A stretch of DNA of 64,000 nucleotides from Dioscorea cayenensis subsp. rotundata (taxonomy: Eukaryota; Streptophyta; Magnoliopsida; Dioscoreales; Dioscoreaceae), in the NCBI RefSeq assembly GCF_009730915.1, contig NC_052477.1, positions 27,670,578 through 27,734,577 on the forward strand. The letters run 5' to 3'. A model generated the notes under the pieces. The model saw only the letters and a list, made by a program, of their open reading frames with translations. It made no database searches and was not told the origin of the DNA. Numbering within the stretch: the first letter of the stretch is position 1; every line of letters starts with the position of its first letter. Below, piece by piece: positions 1 through 13,339 of the stretch. Made by a program: the position numbers and the translations under genes.

Positions 1-607
1 ACTATAATATATCAATTTTCATCACAATCTATTTGTTCAATTCTATAATGAATCTAAAAAGATTGTAAACATAAGCATAAATTGCATATATACACATGCA
101 TGCAAAAAGCGTATAAACCAAACCTATTTTTGTAAAACTATTTGTATATCCACAAATTTCAATTAAATATTAGCCATAGATTATAAATAAAAAAAAAAAT
201 TGGCGGTTTGGGTTATATATCATTATATATGGAATGACTTATTTTTAGTTATTAAAATTATAAATTTAAAAACACAAAAATTATCTCTACTTTTAATTTA
301 ATTCTGTAATATAATGAAACATTTTAATTGAGAGAGAAATGGGAATTATTTTGTTGGAATTCACTGGAGCTTGATTACACTCTTAATATTAATTAATATA
401 TATTTACCATTAACTTTTCATATTAATTAATAATTATACCATTCAATTATTGAAGACTAGGTGACAAGTTTGTCCTCCTCTGTCTTTCTAATTGTCCTTT
501 TCTTTTCTACATGGGCATATGTATATATATATGCTTTTTCCCAAAAAAAAATAATAATAATTTAGTAGTTTGAGTGGCATAAAAAAGCTAAATAACAAAA
601 TAAAAAA

Positions 608-663
608 AATGCTAAAAAGCCAGGACCATAACAATAAATGCTAAAAAAGCATGGACCATAACA
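608..663. repeat. Short direct repeat, two copies
   Basis: Two copies of a ~25-bp unit (608-633 and 638-663) sharing ATGCTAAAAA and GGACCATAACA. They differ by a few bases and are separated by AATA-type spacer. No function can be inferred. Confidence 0.6.
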
Positions 664-2549
664 TTGTTGTGTTTATGTGCATTAATAATTGCCACAATTA
701 AAAGTTGGTTATTAAAAAAAATCATATTCAAACTAGAAACTTATATTTCAAAAAAAAAAATGCATATATATAATTTGTCATTACCTGTTTATTTATTTAA
801 TTTTTTAAAAAAAATTTATATGTATTGAAATATTTAGACATAATACATAGGATTCCTTTGATTGCAACTCATGCTTTCCAAGACAAAAGCTTTGCCATTT
901 GTTCATTTTGTTTCTTCTTCTTCTTCCCATGTGCATCATACTCTATCCACAGGTTACATTGGCAAGTTTTGACATTATCAAATATATTTTTGAAGTCCTT
1001 TTTGGCTTTTGCATATACAAACCTGTGAGTTTCATCATTATTTATTTAAAATTTTCTAAAAACCATTTGATATAATTGGATTTACATATATTTTGTTTGT
1101 TTTATAGTGAAAATGATAGATGTTAAATCAATCATATTTGAGCATGATGGAAGAACATAGATTATCAAAATAATAAAAAAGTTGGTTAATCCAAACCTAT
1201 TTATTTAATTCAAGTTGAATTTAGAATGCATAAAATTAAATATATATATATATATACAATAATTTAGTAGGCCAGCTTTAAATTAAGTTTTTGAAAATCA
1301 ATTTTGACCGAGCCAATATGATTTGTTAAAGATATTTCATTTAAAAGATAATAGTGTTTGAACCATAACTATAAGAATTTGTGGTTGATAAAGACAATAA
1401 AGATTGTAATATTTATGAATTTGAGAATGGCTTCATTGATTCCCAAAAGCCGACTTAGATTGAATTCATGGCTTGAGATTCATATTAAGAGACAAGCAAA
1501 TCTTGAAAAGGGTGTTTGGATTTTGAATTGGGAGGCCAATGGAAGAAGAATGATGGCATGAAGGGGTTATGGGAGGGATGAGAGAGAATGAAAGGGTAAG
1601 TTTTTTTTTTTCATAAATTGAAGATAAGCATGTATTTATTTATTTTTTTAATATTATACGTGAGAGATTTCGAACTCGAGAATAGAGACATCTCAAACAC
1701 AAAAAATATTAAAAACTACTAATTATGTCTTAGTTCCTAAAATGAAGGGTAAATTACTTGCTTATCTTTTAATTAGAATAATTATTAATTTAAATAATTA
1801 ATAATATAATTATTATATTAAATAATAATTAATGAGTTAATTAATTTAAGATATAAAATTATAATTAAAAATGAATTATTAATTTAAATATTTAATTATA
1901 GTAATTAAAGAGAATAAAATATCTAATTGTTATAATTATTTTAAATAATAATATTCAAAATATTTTTATAATAAATAATTTATTATTATTAAATATAACT
2001 CACTGTTTTATACATCCACACCAATTATTTGTATCAAAGGCATTAAAATAAAATTTATTAACATTCTATCTTTTATTTTTTTCCTTTTCAAATGGTTTTT
2101 ATGCAATATGCCAGACTATTGTTAAGGCAATGTTTTTTTTTAATTATAGTTTTTTATTTAAATAAATATAAGGCTATTTTTTCTAAATTCAATAATACCG
2201 CAAGTTATCTTTGAGCCAAATCTATTATTATTATTATTATTATTATATATGTCCGTAACAACTCTACGGACATCCCTAAAATATTAGGCCTCATATATAT
2301 ATATATATAGATATTAGCTTTGTAATTGAATGTAAATTAAGGAGATGAGTCTATTTTTAGTTTAAGTGAAGTAATAATTTGAAAGACGTTTGAGTGAAAG
2401 CAATAATTTTGAAAGAAAAACAAATCTTTTAATTTGGTATTATAGGAATTGGACAAGTATGTGAAGGGCTGTCAAATAATTCAGATATTGTTTGTTGCCA
2501 ATCAAAATCTCAGAATAAATTTCAATTTATAATTATTTCAAACATTTTA

Positions 2550-2935
2550 GAGGCCGTTTGGTTCGCAGTAATGTCAAAAGATTACTATATATTACGTGGT
2601 AATCTAAAAATATTATTACGTTGATGGTAATCTGGACGGTAATATCACATTACCAACTTGAGAATATTGCCAAAAAATTGATAATTCTATTATCACCAAA
2701 TTTGATATTTATCTTGGATTACCATGGTAATCTCATAACTTTTTATATTTTAAAAAATTGATTACTATGACAACTAAACACGGTAATGAACTATTCCTGG
2801 TAATAAGAGTTCTCAACCGAATATGGTTATATCAAATTACCATAATATTCCCAATCATATAACATTTCTATTCATATTAGTATGGTAATCTCATTACGTG
2901 GTAATATGTCATTATCACGAATCAAACGACCTTCT
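2550..2935. mobile_element. Tourist-like MITE (PIF/Harbinger type)
   Basis: A ~386-bp element without coding capacity. The left end reads GAGGCCGTTTGGTTCG and the right end is its near inverse complement (CGAATCAAACGACCTT). Both sides are flanked by TTA, or TTTA in longer form, at 2546-2549 and 2935-2938. A 3-bp TWA duplication and GGCC-GTTTGG ends are typical of plant Tourist-like elements. The interior is full of GGTAAT/ATTACC motifs in both orientations, so it could fold extensively. The family call is inference from ends and target site. Confidence 0.6.
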
Positions 2936-4062
2936 TTACTTCATTATTCTTTTTATAAACTTTATAAACAAACAATATAAATATATAAATTTTAAAAATT
3001 TAAAATTATAAAATTCTAACTGAAGCCCTAAAATTTTAAATACAAATACCATAAAACTCTATATTTAAAATTTTAAAAATCTAACCATTAAATATTAAAC
3101 ACTAATCCTAAAACTTAAATCTTAATCCCTTAAATCCTAAATCTAAACAGCAATTAACAATGTAGAGTTTAAAGAGAAACTAATATATATATTTTTTAAA
3201 TAGAAACGAGAAAAAAATAACCCATCCACGTTATTAAAAAAACTATTTAAAAAACTTATTTTATAAATTATTATTATTATTTTTTATCAAACAACTATTT
3301 TTGATAAGGTCACTTAATTTTCATTGATAAATGAGCAATATATATTGATCAAATTAAAAAGTTTGAATTCTTTTAGGAGCCCAATATTGGTATTTCACAT
3401 CCATCTTAATAAATTTTTAACCAACTTATATATATATAAATATATATATAAATAATAAAACAATATATTATTAGTTAAATTTTGTAAGCAACTTCGAAAG
3501 GAAAACGAAGTCCCATCTCATACAAATCTCGTGCTTCTCTGCCAAACTAGAACCATCTCTCTCACCTTCGCCTCCTCTCTCCACGAACGCTAGAGCTTCT
3601 TCTTCTCATAGGAATCTCCGGGTTCTCATCTCGTCTTGTGGCTGCTCTTCTTCTGAGACTTCGATCAAGATCTGGTTTGGTTCGTTTGCAGGTGATTTAG
3701 GGGGAGGGTGTTGGGTTTTGATTCTTTGTGTTTTATAATGTGTGGGGTTTTTACAGTGTTGTTTGATTTTTTCTCTCTTTTGATGGGAATTTATGGGTGG
3801 TTTTTTTCGTATGTTTATGTTTAGAATTATTTGGATTGAATTATTGGTTCTTTTTTTTTCCGGATAATTTGATCTGCGTCAACGTTTTCGTTATACAAAA
3901 TTTTCCCTTTTTTAGTTTGAAGCTTTTGATTTTGTGGATTTAGGTTCTGATTCTTATCATAATTTCTGATTTTAAATCATAATTTTAACTTTTTTTTTTA
4001 GTGGTTTTATGGTTTGGTGGTAATTCAGATTGAGAAGTGTTGGATTTGGGAGTACAGTTGCA

Positions 4063-7000
4063 ATGAGTGCAAGGGGAAGGTCGGTGTTGGAGATCTTGAT
4101 GGAGGGCCATGGTGTAAGTGGAGGAGGGCAGTCGATCTTTGTTACGATGAAATTCGCCATCTTGCCAATTGCCAAGGTCTTCGTTATGTGTTTCATGGGG
4201 TTTCTGATGGCGTCTAAGTATGTCAACATTTTGCCTTCTAATGGACGGAAGCTACTTAATGGGGTGAGTATTAGGTTTTGCACAAAAAGGATTTCACTTG
4301 GTTTGGTTGCAAAATTTTTCTGGTAGTGGATTCCATATGTTCTTCTTCTTCTTCTTCTTCTTTGTTCCAAGCTGTAAAAGCTTGGGGTGGTGATTATGTT
4401 TGGGTGTCTTTGGAATTGTCACTAGTCTGGTAGTTTGTTTACAATTATTATATTCATAACTGGTGGGCCTTGATGCACATGTGGTCTACATTAAAAAAAA
4501 AATATTAGTTGGTTATTGGATTAGAAGAAAAATATTTGTTTAAGTTGGCAATGACATACATGTTTTCTTTGCTTTTATGTCTGTTCATTTCCCAATTGTC
4601 TAATCATGTAAGGACTTATTTTTCTAATGGATGTTGCAGCTAGTGTTTTCCCTTCTACTGCCTTGCCTGATATTCTCTCAACTCGGTCAAGCAATTACTT
4701 TCGAGAAATTGCTTGAATGGTAAGAGTGTTTCTTACTTCTATTTGTAACAAAGCACTTCCATTATTTAATTTTCTTCTGGATTGTCTTTTAAGTTTCATT
4801 TTGATTTATTATTTATGCAGCATTCTCTGTTCCTGAAAAGGTCTAATTCTAACATGTCTAGGCATGCATTCAATAAGCATGAACCTTGTAGAAAGTCAAC
4901 TACAAGCTGCTACAAATGATTTGATTGTAATTTTCATTTTTTTAATGAGTACTACATGATCTAATATTTTGATTATGATATGTGCCTCTTTTGGATTAAT
5001 TTGTTGGTGATATTGTTACTTTCTTTGTCTAGGGGAAATCTTGACTAGCTGTATGTAAAAAGTACTACATGATCACAACCACCCAGTTGTCTTATTGTTA
5101 GTTTGGTCAATTGTTTAGGACTTATGCTTATGAAAAATAGCCTGCTTGTTTCTTAGTTGATTCTGGTAATGTTGTTTTTTTGTATTATTTTTTGTAATGT
5201 GGCTTAACATGGTTGCTTTCTTAATTTTTTTTTTACAGTGCCGCAAGTGACATTCACATGTCTTTTTTAGGATATGATTTAGCATAAAATATTAATGCAT
5301 ATGCAAGAAGAGATGTTTTTCCTAATTTAAGTTAAAAAACAAAATACAGAAACGACTTGCAAGTAACGTCTAATCATATGCAGGTGGTTTATTCCTGTCA
5401 ATGTCATTCTGGCCACAATATCAGGCTCATTAATTGGTCTCATCGTTGCGTGTATTATCAAACCTCCTTATCCATATTTCAAATTCACCATCATACATAT
5501 TGGAATCGGTAAGCTTCAAAAGCTGTGATGTTCTACTTGATCATTGCTTTTCAGTTATGCTAAATTGTCTCCCCTTGTTGACAACAATTTTTATGTCATT
5601 TCTCTGATCATGGTTTCTCCCCATGCGAGTCTATTTCTAATTTAAATTGGATGTACTTTATCATTGCTCAAGTTTCAGGGATTCAGTTGCACTTGTTTTG
5701 TGCACATCTTATTTCAGTAGCTTGTTTAGAATGTCACATGAAAGATAAACGTTTGAAGTTAAGATTATCAAAATTATTAAAATGATGGAGGTTTCCAAAA
5801 CATTTATCTTATTTAATTACATGAATAATTTTTTATTGGGTATATAATGCACAGGGTACATGCTTATAGAGCTACTTGATCCAAATAAATGAAATCCTCA
5901 ATTCTATGTGAAGACTTGCTTCCCTTAATTGTGTTACCATCTCATTTTTGGTTTGATTTGTTTGAATGACGAAAATGATCCTTATTAGTGTTTATGGTTA
6001 TTTAAATAGTTGGATAGAATCAAATGTCTAATCGAGACTATTTTGTGTTCAAGTGGTTTTAACTGCATCAAATAATGCCTAATTGTGGCTTAAGTGTGTG
6101 AAGCTTGGTTGATCACAGCACCTTTAAACTAATTTATCCCCTAATAGTACCTCTGTTAATGCTAATTTTACCACATTAGGGTTAAGGCTTCACCCTTTTG
6201 ATGAAAAGACTGAGGAATGAATTTTCTTTTTTTGGTAAAGTAATTTTGAAGATGAAGTTATAACTTTTGGTAGCACGTAAATTTTCTTTAAGAATCAACT
6301 GATGAAAAATTGAGAGGAAATGCTTTCTTCTTGCAAGGTCTCTTCATTCTAGTCACTCATAATTACATTGATTTATGCAATATAGCTCTTTTATTGCTCC
6401 AAATTATCCATACATGTTCAAAGTATGGCTTCTATCACTCCAAATGCACATGTGCATGCGTGCACGCACATGCGGAGCTATTTTGTTTCTTGAATGTGGC
6501 TCTTTTATGAATCCAAATGTACTGACATTAGCCCTTTTATAATTCCAAATGTGTGCACACAGCTGCAAGCATTTTCATGAATGTAGCTGTTTTATCACTC
6601 CAAATGCACACACATCTATGTGTATGCCATATGTTTGTTGGTGCATGACTTGTTAAATTTTTGCAGGGAACATTGGAAATATACCTCTTGTCTTAATAGC
6701 AGCTCTATGCCGTGATAAAACCAACCCATTTGGTGACTCCAGACAGTGTAACCAAGATGGCAATGCCTATATTTCATTTGGTCAGTGGGTAGGTTCTGAC
6801 TCTTTTTAGCTCTTTTGCACAATGCATATACATGATATTTCCTTTTTTGTGTTATGTTTGCTATTTTCTGCATGATGTGGAGTAAACAAAAATATTTCAC
6901 TTAAAATTCAGACAATTGAGCTACTTGATAGGTATGTGATGTAAGGATTTTAATTCTTTGCCATCCAATTTCTTAATCATCTATTGTACAATTTGGATAA

Positions 7001-10000
7001 TCGATAACCCTGTCCCTCAGTCATAAGAAGTCCTATTGCGGTTTTTCAATTTAAGCTTTTGTGACTGAGGAGCAACATCCTAAAATTCCCTTGGACTTGT
7101 TAATAGAGAATAGGTGATAAGGCTTGGTATAGATAACTGTGCTTTATTGGCAAGAAAAGGCCTACAAACCATTTGCCACAACTTTCTCGTTTGTGATTGT
7201 GAGATCTTGTTTGTTTATTTTGCCTCCTTGAGTCTTTCATCTTTTGGAAGAATTCTTTGCCTTCAAAGCTGCTTAACTTCTTGAAGGTCTATAGTAGCAG
7301 ATCACACTATTTCAGCTGCATTAGCATTTCACAAGTTCCTCTGTAGTGGGCAAGTTGCTTCCATTTGGGTTCTTTATTGGGTATTTCAATTTGTTTGGTT
7401 GGTGTTTGGGCCCTCTTGTGGATTTTTTTTGTAAAAATAAAAAATAATAAAAAAACGAATTTCTTCCTATAAATTTAGGCTGAGTAGAAAAGCTTGAGAA
7501 AAGACCTTCAGCTCTTATTTAGAATATTATTGATGAAAGTAACAAAAGTACCCAACACATCTCTCCTTTTTGCACCCTTTTTTTTGGTTTGTCTGACCTC
7601 CAATGCTTTATAATGTTCAAGTTATTTTGCCACATTAATGATCAATATATCATTTTATCTTTATTCAAGTGGCTTGTGGTTCTGGTATTCTTGCTCAGCT
7701 ATATCAATTGAATTGCTTTTTGAGAGATTTTCAACTTGTTTGAAAGAGTTAATTTCCTGCCAAATCTATGTGTCTTGCAGGTTGGTGCTATTGTTCTGTA
7801 CACCTATGTGTTTCATATGCTGGCTCCTCCACCAGGACGAACCTATGATGGCATTGACAAAGAAGAAAGCCTTCCAACTAAGAACCCTGTTAATGTTTCT
7901 GCTCCTGAGCAATTGTTGCCCTTGCTAACCGAAGAGCCTCAAACGATTGAGCTAGACACTTCCAAAAGTGCAAAAGTATAATCTAAGTCTTTCACTTATT
8001 ATGTTTTTGGTTAATAAGTAAAAGCTAACATGCCCTGTGTTATATTTGATATTGACAATTTGACACGATCATGATTTTATACCAGAACAGTTGCACACTG
8101 TCACTATTTTTCTGGCAGTACCTTAAAAAAACTGAATTGTTACTAACAAATATACAGTCTCTTGTGTTAAGAGTCTAGTTTTGAGATCATGAAAGAGCAA
8201 ATAGGAAAGTGGTTGCATAAGGTGGACCCTGTTACATAGTTAAATATAGCATATGAACGTTATTATGATAATTTAACGATTTTAATATCTAAAAGAGTGT
8301 AGAACAGAAAAAAGGCATTTCTAATTGAAGTGTGTTTTATTTCTTAGATTTTTAAATGAAATCCTTCACAACAATGAAGTTTCAAAATTTATCTTTTGGC
8401 CCTCTTTCTATTTTTTCTTTTCTCTAATCTGAGAAAATAAGCATCAATAATAATCCAATGGACTCGGTTCCGTGGAAATTACCACAGAACCGAGACGTGG
8501 CTCATTCTTAGTCATGGGGTATAAGTTTTAGTGCTTGTTTAATATATTATAGGCATAGGTTGTTAATTATTTCAAAGAGTGTTTCTCTTTGTTCTAGAAG
8601 TCATTAAATTGAGGCAATCAAATGGGTGAGGATGAGCCACATCTCAGTTCTATGGTAACTACCATGGAACCGTGTCCGTGAGATCATCTCTCAAATAATA
8701 GGGAATGTTAGTATACGTGGTATTAAACAAAAATCTTTCAGGACACAATTAAATTGCAAATTTGTGCTTTAAGAACTTGTCTTTGGTTGAAATTTTCTTT
8801 TCGGAGTATGTTAGATTCTTAACTGCTTTCAGAGAAAATTATTTTGATTTTTTTTGTTGTTAATTGTCTCTGACGGTTTAATTTGTTTAAGGATTTTTGT
8901 CATTCTTGTTCTTTTTGATGCAGATAATTGGCTATCTATGTTATCTCGCAGAGAAATTCAAGATTAAGCAAATTTTTCAGGCCCCTATAATTGCCTCAGT
9001 AAGTATATGCGTGTTAAGGATAAAATCATTTTGATTAAGTAGTATGGTACTAGCATGCCCTGTGTATAATTAGGACTGTGGATCATAATTTGTCTTGATC
9101 TGGGAATGTTGTGAATGCTGTGAATGCCTCAAATGGATGCCTTCCATTAATCCTTATGTTTGTAACTCCGTGCTTGAACTGATGGGCGCTAATCTTAATT
9201 TAAAAGCTAGAAGTCATTGTTCATCACTGATTAATAACTTGCTATTTAATGACTTCACTTATGCTTTCACATGCAAGAGGCATGATGTTGCATTGGGAGA
9301 TTTTCCATTATATAAATTGTGTTTCTCTTTAATAATGAATCTATTGCCTAAAATGCTAGTGTGCATTTTGTTTTAGTTGCCAAAATAGTGAGGTTAGTGG
9401 AGCGAAGAATAAAACTAGAAATTCAAATTTTTGTTGGTTTCACAGGACTATCCAAGAATTTAGAATGCACCTACACACCATATAATTGACTTTAAAAATA
9501 TTAGTATTAATAAATATTTATTATTATTTAGAAATTTAAAATATTAATTTTAAAATGTTTATATTTTATTAGTATTAATTAAGTCGAACTTTAATAAAAA
9601 AAGTAAAACTTTGGTTAGCTCAAATAAAATTTTTCCCACTAACACATTATTTGAAAAAGATTCTTTTAAACCCCATATTTTTATCCCCTACCAAATGCCC
9701 CACAAGGATTGATTTTCATTCATATATATTTTTATTGCGGGTTATGTTCTTTCGTGGTTTCTTTCAATTTATTTAATGGTCAATGCTGTTGTATATGCTG
9801 ACCTGGTATTGAAAATCAGTGTAACATTCACCATGATGGTTACTTGTGTAGATGTTGAACAGTCTGCAGCTTTACCAATTCTTGTCATTTCTGTGGTTGT
9901 TCAGGACTATAGCTATTGAACTATTTCCTGACAATTGATCCTAAGACTACAATGATGTGGGAACTCAGTATTGAAGAATTGGTTAATCTAACCTCCTTGT

Positions 10001-11629
10001 ATGCCATTAATTTGTTTTTTTATGGTTGTTGCAGATCCTGGCTATTGTTATTGGTTCCATACCTTTTCTAAAGAACTTCATCCTTACAGACAATGCTCCA
10101 TTATTCTTTTTTACTGACAGCTGTCTCATGCTTGGGTATGTTGCCTCATTATCTTTGTTTTTGTATGATGTAAATCATTTATGTAGTCGTTTGCTCTTTT
10201 ATTCTTGTATATTGTGAATGTCTAGTTCTTTAAAGTAACTGCATTGTGCAGTCCTCAAATGTTTCTTCTAATGTAGCAATTTTTGTTGTCAGGGAGGCGA
10301 TGATTCCTTGCATTTTACTTGCGTTGGGTGGTAATCTTGTTGATGGTAGGAATGTCACTAAATGCTTTCTGGCCCTTGCAATTATTATTAGTTTTTTTGC
10401 CTTGTAAATATTTATGGATGAATTAATTCACAGCAGTTGCAGTGTCACAAATGAGACCACATACTTTTCATTCTCTTCTCTTCTAAGCTTTAGCCGTATA
10501 AGAAAACAAAAATAGAATTTCATTATTTGGTTTATGTTTGCTTTTGCACAAGTATAGTAAGCTTTATGCAACATACGAAGATCAAATGGACTGGAAACAA
10601 ATTATCAGTCAACTCATATAGGATTGTAATAGATCTGATCTACTTTTGAAAGTGATTCTAGACTCTAGTTAATGACCTTCTTGGTCACAATGGATTGAGA
10701 AAGAAGGCTAACAAACTACCCAAGAAGATTATGGTTCAAGTATTTGCTGACCTTTAACTATGAAATATCAAGCTATATTTAGTTTTTTGGACTTTTGACA
10801 TTGTTATGTGTTATCCATGGAAAGTTATCCTTAAACGGAGGCCATCAGAGGCTTGCAATATATCATCTGTAGTGGAAATGTTATTTTGAAGCCTCTGCTA
10901 TGATGTACAGAATTAATTTATAACTGACTTTTGTTACTATTGTTAACAGGACCTGGTGTAGGGAGTTCAAGACTTGGTTTTCGAACAACTGCTGCAATAA
11001 TATCCGCACGGTTGCTTTTAATTCCTCCAGCTGGGCTTGGTATAGTTACTTTGGCTGATAAGCTTGGGTTTATCCCGAAGGGTGACAAAATGTTTAAATT
11101 TGTCCTCTTGCTTCAACATACCATGCCCACTTCTGTGCTTTCTGGTATGAGTTGTTTCCATTTCATGATGTTGTTTTTCCCTTTCCATAAAAAAATCAGC
11201 TACTACTCACAGTGCATATCCTTCAGTGCTAGGTCGAAAAGAATGCCATGTGAAGATACCATATTCTTGTACTAATAATAAAAAAATTTGTCAGAGTCTA
11301 GATTATGTATTGCAAGGCCATATATATATATATATAAATATAAATATATATTACATGACCAGTGTAAGAATGGGTTACTTTTGCCTGAGGGATTGTTGGT
11401 CCTGTGTCTTGTTTCTTCAATTTTGAAGTTTTACTTTCCATCCACCTATGGACTGGTAAAAATTTTATTTTTCTCAAATTTTCTTTATCCTTGAAATTGG
11501 TGCACAGGGGCGGTTGCCAACTTAAGGGGCTGCGGAAAGGAAGCTGCTTCTATCCTCTTTTGGGTCCATATTTTTGCCATATTCTCCATGAGTGGTTGGA
11601 TTGTTCTGTACATGGACTTGCTCTTTTAA
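4063..11629 (+). CDS. PILS6: PIN-LIKES auxin carrier, PILS6-type (10 coding exons)
   Basis: A 422-aa member of the auxin efflux carrier family (PILS branch). These proteins sit in the ER membrane and control intracellular auxin availability. Exons: 4063-4263, 4640-4719, 5384-5508, 6667-6788, 7781-7975, 8924-8998, 10035-10135, 10293-10345, 10950-11144, 11508-11629; phases join cleanly. The N-terminus carries AKVFVMCFMGFLMASKYVN and GRKLLNG. Later come WWFIPVNV, KPPYPYFKFT, NPFGDS, YISFGQWVGAI and, near the end, LLLQHTMPTSVLSGAVANL. Two hydrophobic blocks flank a ~70-residue central loop, the usual PILS layout, and PILS6 is the closest match I recognise. The start at 4063 is the first ATG in the spliced frame. 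A 5'UTR exon (about 3490-3691) is joined by an intron ending at 4028. A 3'UTR intron (11653-11746) follows the stop closely. Confidence 0.93.
6375..6625. repeat. Degenerate short repeat array in PILS6 intron 3
   Basis: About five imperfect copies of a unit resembling TGTAGCTCTTTTATCACTCC followed by AAATG, spaced by 30-60 bp. They are mixed with CA/TG-rich dinucleotide stretches (near 6440-6475 and 6550-6625). The array lies just upstream of the exon 4 acceptor at 6666. No coding potential is seen. Confidence 0.5.
8459..8680. mobile_element. Foldback/MITE-like inverted repeat in PILS6 intron 5
   Basis: Two ~48-bp arms (about 8460-8507 and 8632-8680) are near inverse complements and enclose a ~125-bp spacer. 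Each arm is itself palindromic: a GGTTCC half is followed by an AACC half around a central AATTACC-like stretch. There is no coding sequence and no clear target-site duplication, so superfamily is unknown. It lies between exons 5 and 6 and touches no splice site. Confidence 0.5.
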
Positions 11630-13339
11630 ACAACTTCATTCTTAGAAGATTGGTAAATTTCTTGCTTCTTTTTACCAGCATCATCAATCATCTTCGAAGC
11701 ATAAACATGATCAAAATTGAATTTCATGCTCTATTATTTTGTACAGGAACAGATTGATTCACCAAGCTATTGGTCATGTATCTGCTTCTCTAATTGAGAG
11801 GTCTTAATCTGAAAGGAGCATGCTAATGATCGTTGCGACTTTTAACTGCGTGAAGCAGCTCATCTGTGAATTTGTGTACATTTATTTTCTTCTCTTCGGT
11901 TTCTGCCATTGCAGACTCCAGACCTCATCAATGGCTGCTTCTCATCGGTAACAATTTGTGAAATGTATGACCTCTTTGCAGATATAACTGAAATCATCAG
12001 CCTGCAAAATGAGCAAAACCGTATGGCTCTAGCTGTGTTTCTCGGACAATTGGATCCTTTTTGGATATGTTTTTGCAACATGTTAGAGAAAGGCCAATTT
12101 GTTCAAAAATTTCAAGTTGCTTGTTAGGAAAAACTGTCTTGTTTTTATGCAAAATGTGTTAAAATAGGTAGGGATGATTTTGTAGAATTTTCAGAAATAA
12201 AGGGATTTTTTTTTATCCGAAAAATATGCCCCACGGACTTTGTAATTTTGTGAAGTATGGGTGCTTTTATAAAATGTGCAAAATCTACCGTGGGACCATA
12301 TAATTTTGTGAACTGCAAGTGTTCTTCCGCTGAAGGTATGGCAATTATCTTTACGTAATTTGGTATAAATAAAGGGGCTTTGAAGATAAAAATATGTGGC
12401 TGTTTTGTATATTTTATTAAAATTGAAGGACTTTTCCGCACTCAATATTTACCATGCGAAATGGGGCCCCCTTTTGCAAAATTGGCTGGAAAGTGAAATG
12501 TAGACCTGGAACTAGTATGTACTAAAATCATATTTACTCCAAATTTAGTTCCCAGAAATTACTCGTTAAAATGCATTTCCATCAAATTTAGTTACCAAAA
12601 AGTTATATTAACCCGTTGGAAATACATCATCACGCTGTTACCCTTCCCAAACAAATCATATCTACTCCAAATTTAATTTAAAAAATAATTTATTTTGTGA
12701 TCCGATTTCAATTTAAATCAAAATAATTATTTAATTTTAATTTTATTTCATTGAGTGGTTATTCGAGAGATTTTGGTCTATTTTTTATGATTCCATATTA
12801 GAATTTTCTGTCAGAATGCGAGATAAAATTATCAATTGAGTGACGAACAGTGTATCATGCATATATTGACAAAGAATTTTTGATGTCTATATTATTAAAA
12901 AAAATAAATCAGAATTTCTCAAGTAATCACATGGTAAAATTAAATTGAAATCAGATAACTATTTTAATTTCAAATTGAAGTTTTTGTTCAATTAAAAAAA
13001 AATTGTAATAGTTTGATATTTTTATAAAAAAAAAAAAATTACTGGCAATCAGCCGTAACGGTAAAAATATTCCGTCAGATTTCTTTCCAAAAATAAACAA
13101 CGGTAAACAACTATAAAACGGCCCGTTACGGGGCGCGTGGGACTTCACCATCAGAATCAAGCGTGGTCCAATCCCGCCTCCACCGTCTCTCCTTCTTCTC
13201 CAAATCCATTCCTTTCGAAATCCTTCACACCGCCCCTCCTCCTCCTCCGCCTCCTCGGCCTCACCATCTCGCTTCTTCTAGTCTTGTCTAGGGTTCCTTC
13301 ATTCTCTTCTTCTCTCGATCTCAAGCAGCCTCTGTCATC
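11630..13339. other. PILS6 3'UTR and spacer to ATM3 leader
   Basis: The PILS6 3'UTR appears to run to about 12.1 kb. It has one clear GT-AG intron (11653-11746) and possibly a second ending at the TTGCAG near 11914. From 12150 to 13080 the sequence is AT-rich without gene evidence. From about 13085 it becomes GC/CT-rich, consistent with the ATM3 promoter and 5' leader. Confidence 0.5.

Larger units (their letters stand above)
1..3480. other. AT-rich intergenic region upstream of PILS6
   Basis: I see no supportable gene here. Open frames near 825-1028 and 1358-1561 are low-complexity and lack family resemblance or splice context. The stretch holds a short direct repeat (608-663), an ATT microsatellite near 2224-2246, several TA runs and a MITE (2550-2935). 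The PILS6 promoter should lie in the last kilobase. Transcription probably starts close to 3490, where base composition shifts to a CT-rich leader. Confidence 0.6.

Noticed and set aside
3972..4370. 132-codon minus-strand frame opposite PILS6 exon 1
   Set aside because: It is antisense to a well-supported exon and starts in a CTT microsatellite giving poly-Arg; no family resemblance.
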